In this document: positions 13,601 through 25,698 of the stretch, one piece after another | Layout of the letters: each line of letters starts with the position of its first letter | How positions within the stretch are numbered: the first letter of the stretch is position 1 | Assembly (NCBI GenBank): GCA_034401135.1 | Contig: JAWZSP010000001.1 | Location: 2,852,001-2,916,000, forward strand | Origin: Volutella citrinella | Taxonomy: Eukaryota; Ascomycota; Sordariomycetes; Hypocreales; Nectriaceae | Direction of reading: 5' to 3' | DNA: 64,000 nt | The notes under the pieces: generated by a model | Database searches by the model: none | The model's input: only the letters and a program-made list of their open reading frames with translations | What the model was told of the DNA's origin: nothing | Position numbers and translations under genes: made by a program

Positions 13601-16600
13601 TTCCTCAAGCCCAGTCGGGCCGCCCTCAGTGGCGTTCTTGTTGAGTCGACGAGAATTGTTGTCGGCTGGCCTTGGGAGGGGATGCCGGGGCCCCGGTTCG
13701 ACCCTCTACCTCTTCGAGCAAGCTCCGAAGGGGTTTGTCTCACTTCTGCCCGCCCCCAATGGGATTGCGGTATGGAAGAACGGTAATTCCGAATTTACGT
13801 CCATGAACGATGGCCCATGGGGCGGAGGCCTGGTCATGACCAGGGCTTTAGGCCAGTATTGAAACTTGACAGTACGCCAGACGATGGAGGGCAGGAGGCA
13901 AGACCTTTCAAGCTCGTGCTGTCAACCTCGCGCAGCGAACCTGCGACAAAGGATTGGGTTGGCATATTGGTGTTCTGTTAGAACTGTGAGCACAAGTATG
14001 GCTGGCGTAATATCCCATCCTAGGTCAGGCGGTCATGAGCTTGGTCGCATCGGCTTTGTGGCCTGAGGCCATAGCTTTTATTCCCGGTGTGGGAGGTGGA
14101 AAGTGGAGAAATAAGTCAGCTCCTATTGGCCCAAGTTGTGATTATCCTGGCTAGCGCGAGGCCCATCACCAAGTGGAGTTTCCAACCAAGGATTTTAGCC
14201 TAAGGCAGCGAAAAGCAAAGAGGGAGGGGATAAAAGAGCCAACAGTGGCAGGTAAGTCATACTAGGTAGGTGCTGTTGTGAATGGTAAGACGAGCAAGTC
14301 ATCATTGTTGCCATCATCGTGCATCCGATTGACAGATAGAATAAGGATAAGGGCAAGGGGAAGGACAGAGGGGGGTGCCTTGATTCAGGGACCGATGGCG
14401 GCTCATCGAGAGAAGGCTTGGACGGACACCTGCTCGGGTGGCGGACATTGTGACAAGCAAACTGTCGTCGGGCCTTTTCTCTCTGGGAACGTGCGATAAG
14501 CCTAGGGGCCCTGACAAACTGGTTCCGGAAGAATCCCACGCGCTCTTCGGGAGACCTGAAGCTTTTTTTTCAGGTCGTGGCACCCCTAGGCCCGGCTCAA
14601 GCTGGACAGCGGAAGGCAGAATCATGGTTGCAATTGCAAGTTTCGCAGGATAAGAGTAAGACATCCATGATCCACTACCAATGGAGGGTCGGGGCGCCGA
14701 GCTAGCAAAGGGACAAGGCGAGATCGGGCGAAAAAGCGGGGCCCTCATACCCAGGAGGACCCCAGCAGCTTCACCACCACCAGCATCCAAGCATTGCCCA
14801 ACATCAAGCAGCACATGTGCTGTTCGGAGCAGAAACAGCATCACCGAGCAGCCGACCTGACTTCTTCACCAAGCGCGGTGCAGGGGTACAGACGAGGCGA
14901 GACGGGCTAGGGCTGTCGATGTCGGCACTGAGGGCGCATCAATGGGAATCCTTCATTTCGGGATGGACGACAGGGAAGAACTTGGAGAGCACAGATGGCG
15001 GCAACGGGACACCTTCCTTCCTGACGGGATGCTTGGGGAAGGTCTCGGTGGGCGGTATTACTGCAACTACTAGGTATCTGGTTTGGCCCGTGGATGACAA
15101 GAGCCCAAAGCAGCAGGTTCCAACTTCCCCTCCCGGAACCCACTAGGACAGTGCTGCAGGACTCAACGTGGGGAGGATGGCAGTTGTGCCCACTAGGAAT
15201 TATACATGGCGGCAGTAAGTGAACTGGTGGAAAGGCGCAGTATACAGTGCCAACTCTGCCGCTCGACCTCCGACGCCCGTGGTCGGAAGCTAGCCTGGGC
15301 GCTCGTTCACTCGTGAAAAGGCACATGCGACCGTGCTGCGAGAAGGCCGGGCACTTTTGAAGGGGGCCAACAAGAGAGAGTACATGCTAGCACGGGATTT
15401 GTGCTAGGCACATACTGTATGTACTGTACAGACACATGAGCGACCGCAAGCGAGGCACGCACGGGGCACTTGGAATCAAGTTGCGACCCTTGGTTGTATG
15501 CCATCACTGCAACACCACCTTGGGGCCGTGGGCTTCATACAGGGCTTCCAACCCAATGGTCGCAGTCGGAGCCAGTGACGCCCTTCGACCACCCCCAGTC
15601 GTTTGGTTGAGCTGCCTGCCAGGTACACGACTATGGAGGGAAAAGAAATCAGGACAAGAAGCAATTGTTCCCCAGGTACCGCAGTACCACAGAAATACAG
15701 ACGGCTTCCCGACAATGGAGAGGGGGCACGACGTCAGTTGCGTCGGCTCAAGGTCCCTGGCTTGCTGGGCCATCCCAGTTGACTGATGTAAGTGCCCCCC
15801 CTCCTCCCCATCCCACTCGTCGACGCCCTTGGTACCTTTTAGTGTTCCTACCAACCTCAGACGAAAACCCGGCATTGTTGTTTCAATCATTTCACCGTCT
15901 CGCGTTCCCTGCCTGTTTCTTGTCTCGCCATCCTGGCGCTGGCGCTGGCGCTTGACGTACCTTACGTCAGGGCTTGTGATGGGCCGACACCCTCCCGCGA
16001 CAAGGGCGCCCGCGGCTTGACGCCTCCCGGCGCTTCTTTTTCGGTCAACGAGACGTGACGTAGGGTGATGTATCGGTACGTCTGGCGAAGCTACTAGCCT
16101 GCCCCCTTTGGCACTGCTTGGGCTGCCCTGTTGATGTGGGATTCTGTCCTGCTTCCCATGACCATGACACGCGCAGGCTCGACGGCAGCGACGCCAACCT
16201 GCCCTCCACCAGGGAATGCTAAGCTCTGTGCTAAATTCCCCAACGCTAAACAAGCGCAGGCGGATCCCTCGATGCTGCCGTTGAGTGGCTTGAGCGGGGC
16301 TTCTCTACTTGCCTTCCCACCGCCGGCTTTTGCGCTGGGACTGCCTGCTGGCGTGCGAGGCTTGCCCGCACAGCGACAGACCCTGCATAATCCCGCCCTG
16401 CCCCGAGAGCTAGCCGATGCTTGTAACTCATCTGAGACTCGCACATCAGTGGCGTTCGTCCTCGAGGACGGCGCGCCAGAGAGTTGGCCAACTTGAGACG
16501 GACGACGGTACTGCACCCACTAGCAGTGCACTGTACTGTACATACATGGGATGGGGCCTGCTGCAGGAGAGTGAGGGGAAGGGGGGTGCGGACTGCGCTG

Positions 16601-16950
16601 GCGGTCGAAACTGCCGTACATGGTACGTACCCACCTAGCCTTACCCACCTCCATCTCCGTCCCTTCCCACTCACCCACACCCGCACCCGCACCCACACCC
16701 GCTTCCACACCTTGGTCGCACCCCCCCCTCCCCAAGCTCCTTCTCCATCCTGGACCTTTTTTGCTACACTGCTTGAGCAGCTTTCTTGGACGTAGCGCCA
16801 GCATACCCCGTCCACTTTCTGCCATCGCCAAGTGCCCATTCCACCCCCTCCCCCATCCTAGATCCACCGAGGGACGTCGCTGTCGACATCATTTGCCATC
16901 CATTCGATCCCCCAGGAGGGATGGGGTTTAGTGAGTGTATAATACATATG
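7648..16950. other. Gene-poor region upstream of the C2H2 factor gene
   Basis: About 9.3 kb in which no protein-coding gene can be supported on either strand. There are many open frames of 60-250 codons, but they overlap in several frames, lack domains or signal peptides, and look like chance frames in GC-rich DNA. The two largest, both on the minus strand at 12787-13434 and 15504-16253, have no recognisable sequence. Small inverted repeats occur, for example CTAGTCA/TGACTAG at 11896-11913. A CT tract lies near 13096-13110. I see no terminal repeats, transposase motifs or tRNA. The likeliest role is distal regulatory DNA, but fast-evolving intron-rich genes cannot be excluded. Confidence 0.45.
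16668..16708 (+). repeat. CACCCG/CACCCA short tandem repeat
   Basis: A C-rich run built from CACCCG and CACCCA hexamers within a longer pyrimidine-rich tract at about 16630-16760. It lies roughly 250 bp before a TATAAA on the same strand, so it may be part of the promoter architecture of the downstream zinc-finger gene. Confidence 0.7.
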
Positions 16951-17732
16951 TATAAACCGGAGCCTCGCCGTCCGCTCTGGCCTGTGACACTACTGCCGGA
17001 GAACAAAACCCCTCTGAACATCAATACTACTATACTCTGTCCTACTCACTCTCACCTTCTCCCCTTTGACATCCATCACATCCTTCCCCCTTCCTGCCTA
17101 CCGTCGGACGGCTCTCCGTACCATACCCTATCTACAAGCTCATCCCGCGATCAGCATCGAGGCTAGCAAACCCGCCCGGGATTTTCTGGCGAAACACTTG
17201 TCGAGGTTGCTGATCTTTACGCCGTCCAGTCCCGCGGACGCTATCGAGCTGCCGTGGCCTGTCAAATTGACCCAGAGTCCATCATCTTATGCAGCCCACA
17301 TCCCCCCTGGTCCGCTACATGGTCCTACAACCCTACCTCATCGAACCAACCCTGTCGCCTCAGCCATTTGCGAAAGGACATCGGCGTGCCGATCACTTAG
17401 ACCAGAGTCGTCACACCTTTTTTCCTTGAGAGACGGGGGAACTCCACTGTTCACCCGCTGCCCAGCCCACCTCCAGGTAGTGGATTGCGCACGTCAACTC
17501 ACACCCAGACACTTAAGAAATCGCTGATCCCACCTTGTCCCCGACGAAATTCTCCATACAATCTCCAGTTCAGACGGGATCTTCTTGTCTCTGATCTGTG
17601 TCACCGACTTGGCTTTTTTTCTAGTCGGGATCCCGCATCTGATCAACAAACCTTTTTCTCCCCCTACTCAACCCGCAAACGACACATGCGCACCTGATCC
17701 TACACTCACCATAGTCTTGCTTGAACGCCAAC
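16951..17732 (+). promoter_or_regulatory. Candidate core promoter and CT-rich leader of the C2H2 gene
   Basis: TATAAA stands at 16951-16956. It is followed by about 750 bp that is strongly C+T-rich on the plus strand, typical of fungal leaders, up to the ATG at 17733. An upstream ATG frame of 46 codons lies inside it. The start of transcription is inferred, not seen. Confidence 0.4.
17289..17429 (+). promoter_or_regulatory. Upstream ORF (46 codons) in the C2H2 factor leader
   Basis: ATG at 17289 opens a 46-codon frame ending with TGA at 17427-17429, about 300 bases before the main start. It begins MQPTSPLVRYMVLQPY. If the leader starts near the TATA at 16951, ribosomes would meet this frame first, so it could lower or condition translation of the factor. 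Whether it is conserved or translated is unknown. Confidence 0.35.
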
Positions 17733-19007
17733 ATGACCATGACTCTCGACACTACACAGCAGCGATTTGGCCCCTCGTTGGGTTTTGATTATTCTGCGCC
17801 AGCACACGCACCAGCATTCTCAAACCCATGGTCGTCGGCCTCATCACCTCCGCAGCCCGCTCCCGCCGGCGGCGGTCTCTTTGTCGCTGGCCATCATCAG
17901 CCTCTCAACCCTAGCATGATGGCTGGAAAGCCGCCCCAGAGTGCTCGCGCAAGCACCAGCAGCGCCTCCTCCATGGCTTCTTATGGGTCAATGCCAGTGC
18001 CCAACACCTCAGCAGGTAGCCAAAGCCCTCCCTCGATGGCCAACATGTTCGAACAGCGGGACTTACTGAATATGACCCAAGACCTCCTCAGCGTCAATCG
18101 CTTGCAGACCAGCACCGCGGCCTATGGCGACCCGACATATGCCACATCCGCCTCGCCCGTGAGCACCCAGTTCGCTCCGACCTCTACTGCACCTTACGGC
18201 ACAATGGGCTACGCGCCTGCCCCTGTGCGACCCACGCCCTTCTCCCTGGCGCCAGACCACGATCCTTCCCGGAGGTTCTCCCAACCGTTAGTCACACCTC
18301 GACCGGGCCTACTCCCCTATTTTAGGCCAGACGTGTATCCCTTTGAACAGCCAACTGACCTCTATGTTAGAGTGATGCAGCCCGACGATCGAAGGAGCTT
18401 CGCTGACGCTCTGGACGCAAGCCACGGCATGCTTGCCATGAGCCAGGAGACCCCTCGGAACATTTACGGTGCCCGGAGTGACAGGTCTTCTGTCGACTCC
18501 TACGGTTTCCCCTCCACCCACTCAACCAGTTCGTCCATCTCATCCACTGGAAACTTCAGCTCCTACTACGGCGATTCCGTCTCTGATTACTCGACCGCTG
18601 GCTCAGACATTGAGTCGGTAAACTCTCGTACTCTCCCCCGGCCTCAGGGTCTCATGGCCTCCCAGATTCCCCCGGCACCCCAGTCAATGATGGGCCAGTT
18701 TAGCTCCAAGGTGTCATCGAGCACGCAGAAGAAACACAAGTGCAAGGTCTGTGACAAGCGGTTCACGCGGCCGAGTTCGCTGCAAACCCACATGTACAGC
18801 CACACTGGAGAGAAGCGTACGTATCACGATAGTGCCCCAGCTGCGTAAAAAACCACATTGGCTAACTCAAACACAACAGCCTTTGCATGCGAGGTCGAGG
18901 GCTGTGGACGGCATTTCTCAGTCGTTTCAAATCTCAGGCGCCACCGTAAGGTTCACCGAGGCGATGCTCGCTCGGAGGCTGGTTCCGAGGACCATCACTC
19001 AGACTGA
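17733..19007 (+). CDS. C2H2 zinc-finger transcription factor
   Basis: A 403-residue DNA-binding protein. Exons are 17733-18816 and 18880-19007, with a 63-nt intron that interrupts the linker between the two fingers (TGEK | PFAC). Finger 1 uses C337, C340, H353 and H357 (KCKVCDKRFTRPSSLQTH). Finger 2 uses C365, C370, H383 and H387 (ACEVEGCGRHFSVVSNLRRH). The N-terminal 330 residues are Ser/Pro/Gln/Tyr-rich and low in complexity, as in fungal activation domains. The tail is short and acidic (SEAGSEDHHSD). Fingers with RPSSLxTH then SNLRRH occur in developmental and stress regulators of filamentous fungi, but I cannot assign a named orthologue. The ATG at 17733 has an A at -3, and a second in-frame ATG follows at 17739. 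Read without splicing, the protein would stop after finger 1. Confidence 0.9.
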
Positions 19008-22000
19008 TCGGCAAATGCTTGGACAAAAAAGAATACGGCTTTTACGGCTTACGACCCAATTTCCGGGACTTTACCCGACACCTTCTTTACAACGGTTCCC
19101 CTCGGCGGAGAAGAACTGTTCAGCATCGTCGCGCGGCAACAGGCCCCGTGAATGAGTTGCGGAACAGCACTATTCTGTCGACAAACCTACTGAATTTAAT
19201 CATTACGTTACATCAGATGCAACTTTCAACATAACGGCAAGCGCGGCATAGAGAAACGGACCACAAACGGCTGGCGGCGGAGGGCCTTCTCTGACGGTTC
19301 AATGGGGCTTGGGGACAGGCAGGCAAGGCAACGGGCGGTGTATATGATTCGATTCAATCGTTAACGGCGGTAGAGGCACCCTTCCAGCCTCTCCCCCTCG
19401 GACATCATCTAGCGGGGCTTTTACACGGAATGGGTAGTATCAACAGGGGGCGGTCCTTAACGGAAGGCGAGGACGGCCCACCGGATACCCCATCCACACG
19501 GCGTTTTGGGAGTCTAAATTAATGAGTTTGTGTCCAGTCTACAAAGGCACAGGATACCTTGGTTGGTACGATTCGAAGCGCTTTTCTGAAATGAAGAATT
19601 CACCGAAATTCACTGAGAGAGGGGCCGAGCCACATCGGCAGGCAAGACCAGGTCTGAGAAGCCTTGGGTTTTGATTACGACTTTTGACTGGGCGGGCGAA
19701 GAGTGTCCGCCGGGAACAGTCGACGGAAGGCTTCGATGGCGCGCGGACCACTCGGGGCTCATTGTACGATTAGTCGTTCTGTTTAGCTTGATGATATACC
19801 CGCAAGATACGAAACTACCTACGCTTCGAACGACTACAACAACGCTTGTGAAGACGATGCAACTATGCCGACACAGTCAGGCCTGGGGGCTAAACACTTG
19901 TGATTTGTGATGCCCCCGTCATTATCAACACCTTGAAAGCCCACATGGTGCTGTTCTCACGGCCAGAGTTTCACTCAATTTGCACACTCATCTAACTAGT
20001 GATCCCTGTTTGGGGCCTGAATTGCTTCTTGTCCACTCGACATGCACGTCGGGCATCACAGGATGCCAAAATCAGGTGGACCTGCTTCTTGGCGAGCTAG
20101 CGACATGACAGATATGATACGTGATCGTCGTCGCCTGGCCAGCATGGGATGAACATCATAGCTGTAATCCAGCAGTGAACCGAGTTGGCGGTGCCAGGGT
20201 GGGAGCACAGCTCAGCAAGGGGACCGCGAGGACCGTCTATCACTTCCCCTCGAGGCAATTGACAACCAGCAGAAAGCTGGACTATCTGACTATGTAGGAC
20301 TGTTCGTGGGTCTCCAGAGGACTAGGGCCAGGTCGGGGCTCGCGGGAGGAGGTGGAGAGGAAACGAAGACAACAACCAACTCGCTGGAACGGGTGATGAC
20401 CATGTTTAGACTGTGGCTGGGCGGCGGAGACGGGGAGATGGACGGTTGAACTGCTCCCATGGTGTTTTCACACATTACATGCCTCGGAATGACCGAGCAG
20501 GCAGGGTTATCACCGCCGACTGTGTCTGGGGGGGCACCCACTCTCAACGGTCCATAGTATATTCAACTACCGGCCACGCAAGCTCCAAGCGGCCCCCTAT
20601 TACACATACTTGGCGAACTTGCTACATGCCTCGGGCGATGGAGGGCGAGGGGAACAAAAGACCCGCCATCCTGTCGATTGCGATGCCCCCCCACGAACAA
20701 AAGAAGGACACCACAGCCGTATCAGGCCAAGGGCGGGCCGAGAAAAGAGGGAAAGGGAGTGGCAAGTGAGGCTAGGGCGCGCTGGGCATGCTGGACGAGG
20801 CCAATGGCAGGGCGCGGACACGTCTGCTCCGACGAGGTCCACCGGAGGGGCCCATGCAGGGCAGTATACGGTGCTTTCCGGGACCAAGTTGGGAAGCACA
20901 GACGTGGTGATCATGACTGGAGGGGGAATGGCACGTCGTTTCATAGCGAACATCACTGCCGGAAGGGGACGATGCCGCTGGACGGGCGGTGTTGTCAAGG
21001 CCGGACAAGCTTTGTGGGGAGGGGCGGGCGAGGGGCGGGCAGCGGTCACAGGGCGAGGACTGGAGACTGATGGGAGTGGGGAGAGGTTGGATGGCGATGT
21101 GTGTGGCCGGTGGGGGAGAGGAGAGAGATTGCACGTCGCAAGATGGAGCTGATATCTCGGATGGTTCATGGTGGTGCCAGGGAGAAGCGTCCGATGTCAG
21201 CGATTGGGCGCAATTTGGCGGTGGTTGCTCCTTGTCCGCATTCCCTCGCTCTGTCCGGCCGTTGATCCATCCATCCAACCATCCAGGTGAGTGAGTGCCA
21301 GCCTGCTTGCCTGCCAGGCCGCTTTGATGATGTGTGTCTGCCATGGGATGAGTGACAACCCACACACAACCCGTTCTAGGTGCTCAACGCCGCCCCCTTC
21401 ACGCACAGGCATTTCGCCCCGTTGCAACGCAGTTGGCTGTCAGCCCAGCCCATGGCCATTGGATTCCCTGGGACAATGGCCAAGTACCACAACTAGTGAT
21501 ACCATGTGATGCCATCATGGCAATGTCGTTGCGGCGGCTGCCCACACAAACACGAGCTTCTTACGTCGTCGTTGAAAAAAGAGAGGGCCAATGGCGCCGC
21601 CAGGACAGGAGCCCCGTTGCCCAAAGCAGATGGGCCCCGGACGCCAAGGGCCAAGGTTGAAGGCGGCCAAACCAGTGGACCGCGCCAACGCGCTTCGCTT
21701 GGGGGAGGGTGGATCCGAGCGAGGGCCAAGGCGAGCCAAGGCGAGCCGATCCACACACTCTCTCTCCACCTACACAACCATGAAGCCTGTGTGAAGTAGG
21801 CCAAAAGGAGTGTCTGTATTGGCATTGCGCCAGAGACAGGGCGGACCAGGATCCCCAGGGCCCTGCTCCGCCTCGTCTTGTTGATGCCTCAGCTTTTCCC
21901 GGCTTGGAATCAAGGCCGTGGGCCCAAGCACGCAGTCCACCATCCACCCAGTTACTGCACTGCTCTCCAGTGTTGTCCTGTACAGGTAGGGAATCAATTA

Positions 22001-22903
22001 GTAGTGCCGGACGGGCAGATGGAGCACCGGCCACCCGTCCGGCCGGCAGAGCACGGGCTGGGTTGGAATAGCACGGCCACAGAGGACGCTCAGGCCAGTA
22101 AATTAAATCCTAAAAATCGATGGCGACAGTAACGGCAACGGAAGTTGTCGGGCAAGCAACTGGCCCAAGCTGGATCTTGGTGGGGGCGGTACTATGCAGA
22201 ATCTCTGAGCCGTATGCCATTCCACTAGCACTAGTCGTAGATATTCCCAAGGCTCTGCGGTTTCCGGTGGTTTGGCAAATTGCACTCCACGGCGAACCTG
22301 AAACCCATCTGCCTGCCTGCTTGAGAGAGACACCGCCCATCTTCCCCCGCTGTGGGTGGACTGGGCTCAGACTCGAGCTGGCGGTGGTCCGCGCGCAAGG
22401 GACAATCAGAACAGAAGAGGATATCTGAGATTACCACTGTCTATCCAAATCACTGGTCGGTTGTGTACTCTTTCGACGGCGACAAAAAGACGACGAGGAT
22501 GTCGATAACCCAGGATAGGCACCTGGCATGACGTCTCGGATGACGTCCGAGGCCGTGGCCGCGGCCGCACAGGTTCGGCGTCGTCAAAGTTCACGGGGCA
22601 CAGCGGCCGTCCTGACGGAGGCGGCTCCGGAGCCATGCGCCCGCCAGAGCACGAAGCGAAGCTGCTGTGCGGCAGCAGGGTAGGTAGCGCTGCCGCGACT
22701 TGGAGCAAGGCTGGCGGCGCGGAGGGGACGTTGCGAATTGCCTCAAGTCGGGGTGTGTGGTGTGGGCAACTAGGGCACCTCCCCTCTGAATGCCGGCAGT
22801 TGCCCGCGCCCGTTTTGCGCGCCTTCCTTGGTTTCGGCACCTCTCTGAATCGGCAGCCCTGGGGCAGCCCCAGCAGAGAACATCTAGAGGGCGTGTCCGT
22901 CCC

Positions 22904-22941
22904 GCAGCTTAGCTGCCCCCTAGGTACCTTGGCTAAGCTGC
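22904..22941. repeat. 10-bp inverted repeat, possible hairpin
   Basis: GCAGCTTAGC at 22904-22913 and its exact reverse complement GCTAAGCTGC at 22932-22941 flank an 18-base spacer that contains CTAGGTACC. A G/C-balanced 10-bp stem could fold in RNA or bind a dimeric protein. No flanking duplication that would suggest a mobile element was seen. Confidence 0.6.
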
Positions 22942-25682
22942 TTTGCCCCCTAGCGCCCATTTGCCCACTGCACAGCGCACGGAACGACAACCTTCCGGTC
23001 TTATTAGTCGAGGAAGACAGCGTCAGATCGGTCAAAGGCCGCAGAATTGCATACAGTACAGATACACAAATGCTTGTTAGTGCACAAAACTACGTGCTGC
23101 TGCGCGCTAGAACAGGTCCCCTTTTCAAACAACAGTCTAGCGCCACCCGATTAGATTGCCATCTTGGCCAAGCCGCCATCGCTCCTGGTGCCAATCCAAT
23201 CTTGCTGTCCCGGGCAGCCAACAGCGTCATGGGTGGGGCAGGGACCCCCCATAAGCGCGCTCAATAACAACAATCCTCCCCCCCCTCCCCAGGACCAATT
23301 GTTCCTGCTGCACGACAATGACGGAGCTGTGGGCAGCCGATGACGTCGAATTTCCCGTTTTATCACGGCCATGACATGGCCGCTCGCGATTGAGCCAACA
23401 AGTCAACACAACCGCTGCAGAGTCGAGGGTGTGTTGCAACGCGACGGCGCAGCAGTGACAGACAGACTGACTGGCTGTGGTTGCGGGCGGACATGGGTGC
23501 GGGCATGGATATGCACTGGTGCGAGGCAATGGGCAATGGGCATCCTGCAGAGGACTGCGCTCATGCTGAAGAGCGATGGGATCTTCAGGGTCCTGCTCGA
23601 TGGGGTCCTAGTAGATGTTGCAGAGTTGAGTTGGGGCTAGAAAACATGAGCGAACGCACAGCTCCTTAGCTATAGTACCGTTACTAAGTTGATCAATCTA
23701 GTAGATCTACGAACTGCTACCAGCGTTCCTTCGAACACGTAAACTCGGGTGGCATGGCACTAGGTTAGGCACATGTGCTCCTTTCTTGAGCCTCTGACTC
23801 TGTGGCTGATTCACGGCAGCGCAGGGTCCATTTGTCAAGGAAAGGAAAGATAGGTGCTGCCAAAGGCTGGACTGGGATCAGTGCCTCTGGAAATGGCACT
23901 TTTGGAGAGCCGCTAGCTATGCGGTTACTCATGAGCAGCCTCTGGCCAGAGCTCCCCTTTGCAGCAAAAACCGGGCGAGCTGGCGCCCGGTGCTGCAACT
24001 GGGACAGAGCGCCTACATAACAGTACATGTCGTGCAGCCCCCAAGAGTCAAAGACAAGTGTCCCTGATCTGGCTTGCCTGGCTGCTGCTGCAATGACGTG
24101 CGCCAAGTGTCGCCGCCACCGTCCATACTGTATACCCGTGGCGAGCTCCTCCATGATTCAGGGCGTCCAAGGTACAGCTGCAGGCCAGGGACAGCTTCTC
24201 CTGTCGTGTGCCTCTCCCGCGACGCCTCTCGCCCCCTGGGATTTGGCTCGCTGTTGACGTCAATGGCGACCATTCCATCGCCGACCGTGTCCCTCAAGGA
24301 TCCACACCAGCCGTCATCCGGCTCCGGCCCCCCGGCCGGGTAACGTCATATTCGGGGCCGATTGACAGCTTTGACTGGACAGCCATGACCTCAAGTGGAG
24401 ATTGGGTTCTCGGGGGGTGTGCTTGGTCTCAAACATGACGGGGATGGGGGGTGGCGCTCGTAGCGGGCCTCTGGAGAGGGGCGGCAAGTACGTATTGGTG
24501 TTAGCCCGAATGCGCTGGCGTCGCAGGGAAGGAGCTAAGCAGGCGCGCCGGTCACATTAGGGGGGGCGTGTGCGTCTCGTAAGACAAGGGGGGGGCCTCA
24601 AGTAGCAGTTACAACAGCTACATCGGGGAGAGGGGGGGTGGGGGTTGAGAAGCCACTGGATAATGGCAGTGGCTGTTGGGGCCCTGATACCCGCACCGGT
24701 GGACGCGCCGCGATGCGCCAAACACCAGCGGCGGCTGTTGGCGCTGCGCACGTAGTGTGTATGTATGCCCTCGGAGCGCAAGCGTCAACACCGAGGCCAT
24801 CGTCTTGGCCAATTCGCCAGGGAGATGGTGGGCCGTGGTTCTTCGACGCGGTTTGGGCGCCCGTTGGGTACGGTAGCCGCCCCCAGGTGCGTGGGGACCC
24901 ATGATGTGGACGAAAACCCTCGAACCCAGCTCGCCCGCCCATATTGCCTGTCGAGCTGATGAGATTGAGTGGCAAACACCAGGTAATTACCGTACCCTGC
25001 CTGGCCTGGGGTGCGTATTTACTATACTGGCGGATCGGCTGTAGGAGCTCACCAGCGCACGCCTGGCTTGCTTTTGAATGCGGTGGTAGTGCAGGCTAGC
25101 AGCACCCATGAGAGGTTCGTGATTGTCCATCTTTACTCAACATCGCAAGGCACCTGTTTTCGCGCAATTGGGGGCCCTTTAGCACCTTGGACCCGAGGTA
25201 CGAGGCCTTGCTTGCAGTTCGTAGGGGCCTAGCAGACTTGGGACACGACACAACCAGCCTTGCCCAGCCCCATCAGCATCGTCGTTCGCCACTACTGGGT
25301 TCCTTTTATACAGCTCACAGGTGCCTAGGTTGTCAGGATACTCTCCATTTACAACCAGTTTCTCGCGGTTGTTCATCTCACCACTTTGGCATTCAGGTCA
25401 CGTCTCGTCTCCACCTGCCTCTGCCGCTCTTATGATCTCCCTGCCCTGTACATAGCAAAAAGCAAATTGCCGTGGTCATCTTGCATATTGGGCTGTGGGC
25501 CATATTTGGATCTGCGCCGTCCAAGATCGTGACAGGTGGAACGCATCGCATCGGTGCTGTGCCGCTAGCCATGGCCGAATCTGGCGTAGATGCACGGCAG
25601 AAGGGTATCAGCGGTGCGGCAGTCATTGCCAAGGCGAAAAATGCCCAACTGCTAAATGAAAAGATGTAATCAAGGAGCGACT

Positions 25683-25698
25683 AGGAAGCTAGCTTCCT
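25683..25698. repeat. 16-bp perfect palindrome
   Basis: AGGAAGCTAGCTTCCT is its own reverse complement. It sits in a somewhat A+T-richer patch, about 2.7 kb beyond the 3' end of SF3B1. A dimeric binding site or chance are both possible. Confidence 0.6.

Noticed and set aside
15504..16253. 249-codon minus-strand frame
   Set aside because: No conserved motif or start context, and it overlaps several other frames in GC-rich DNA.
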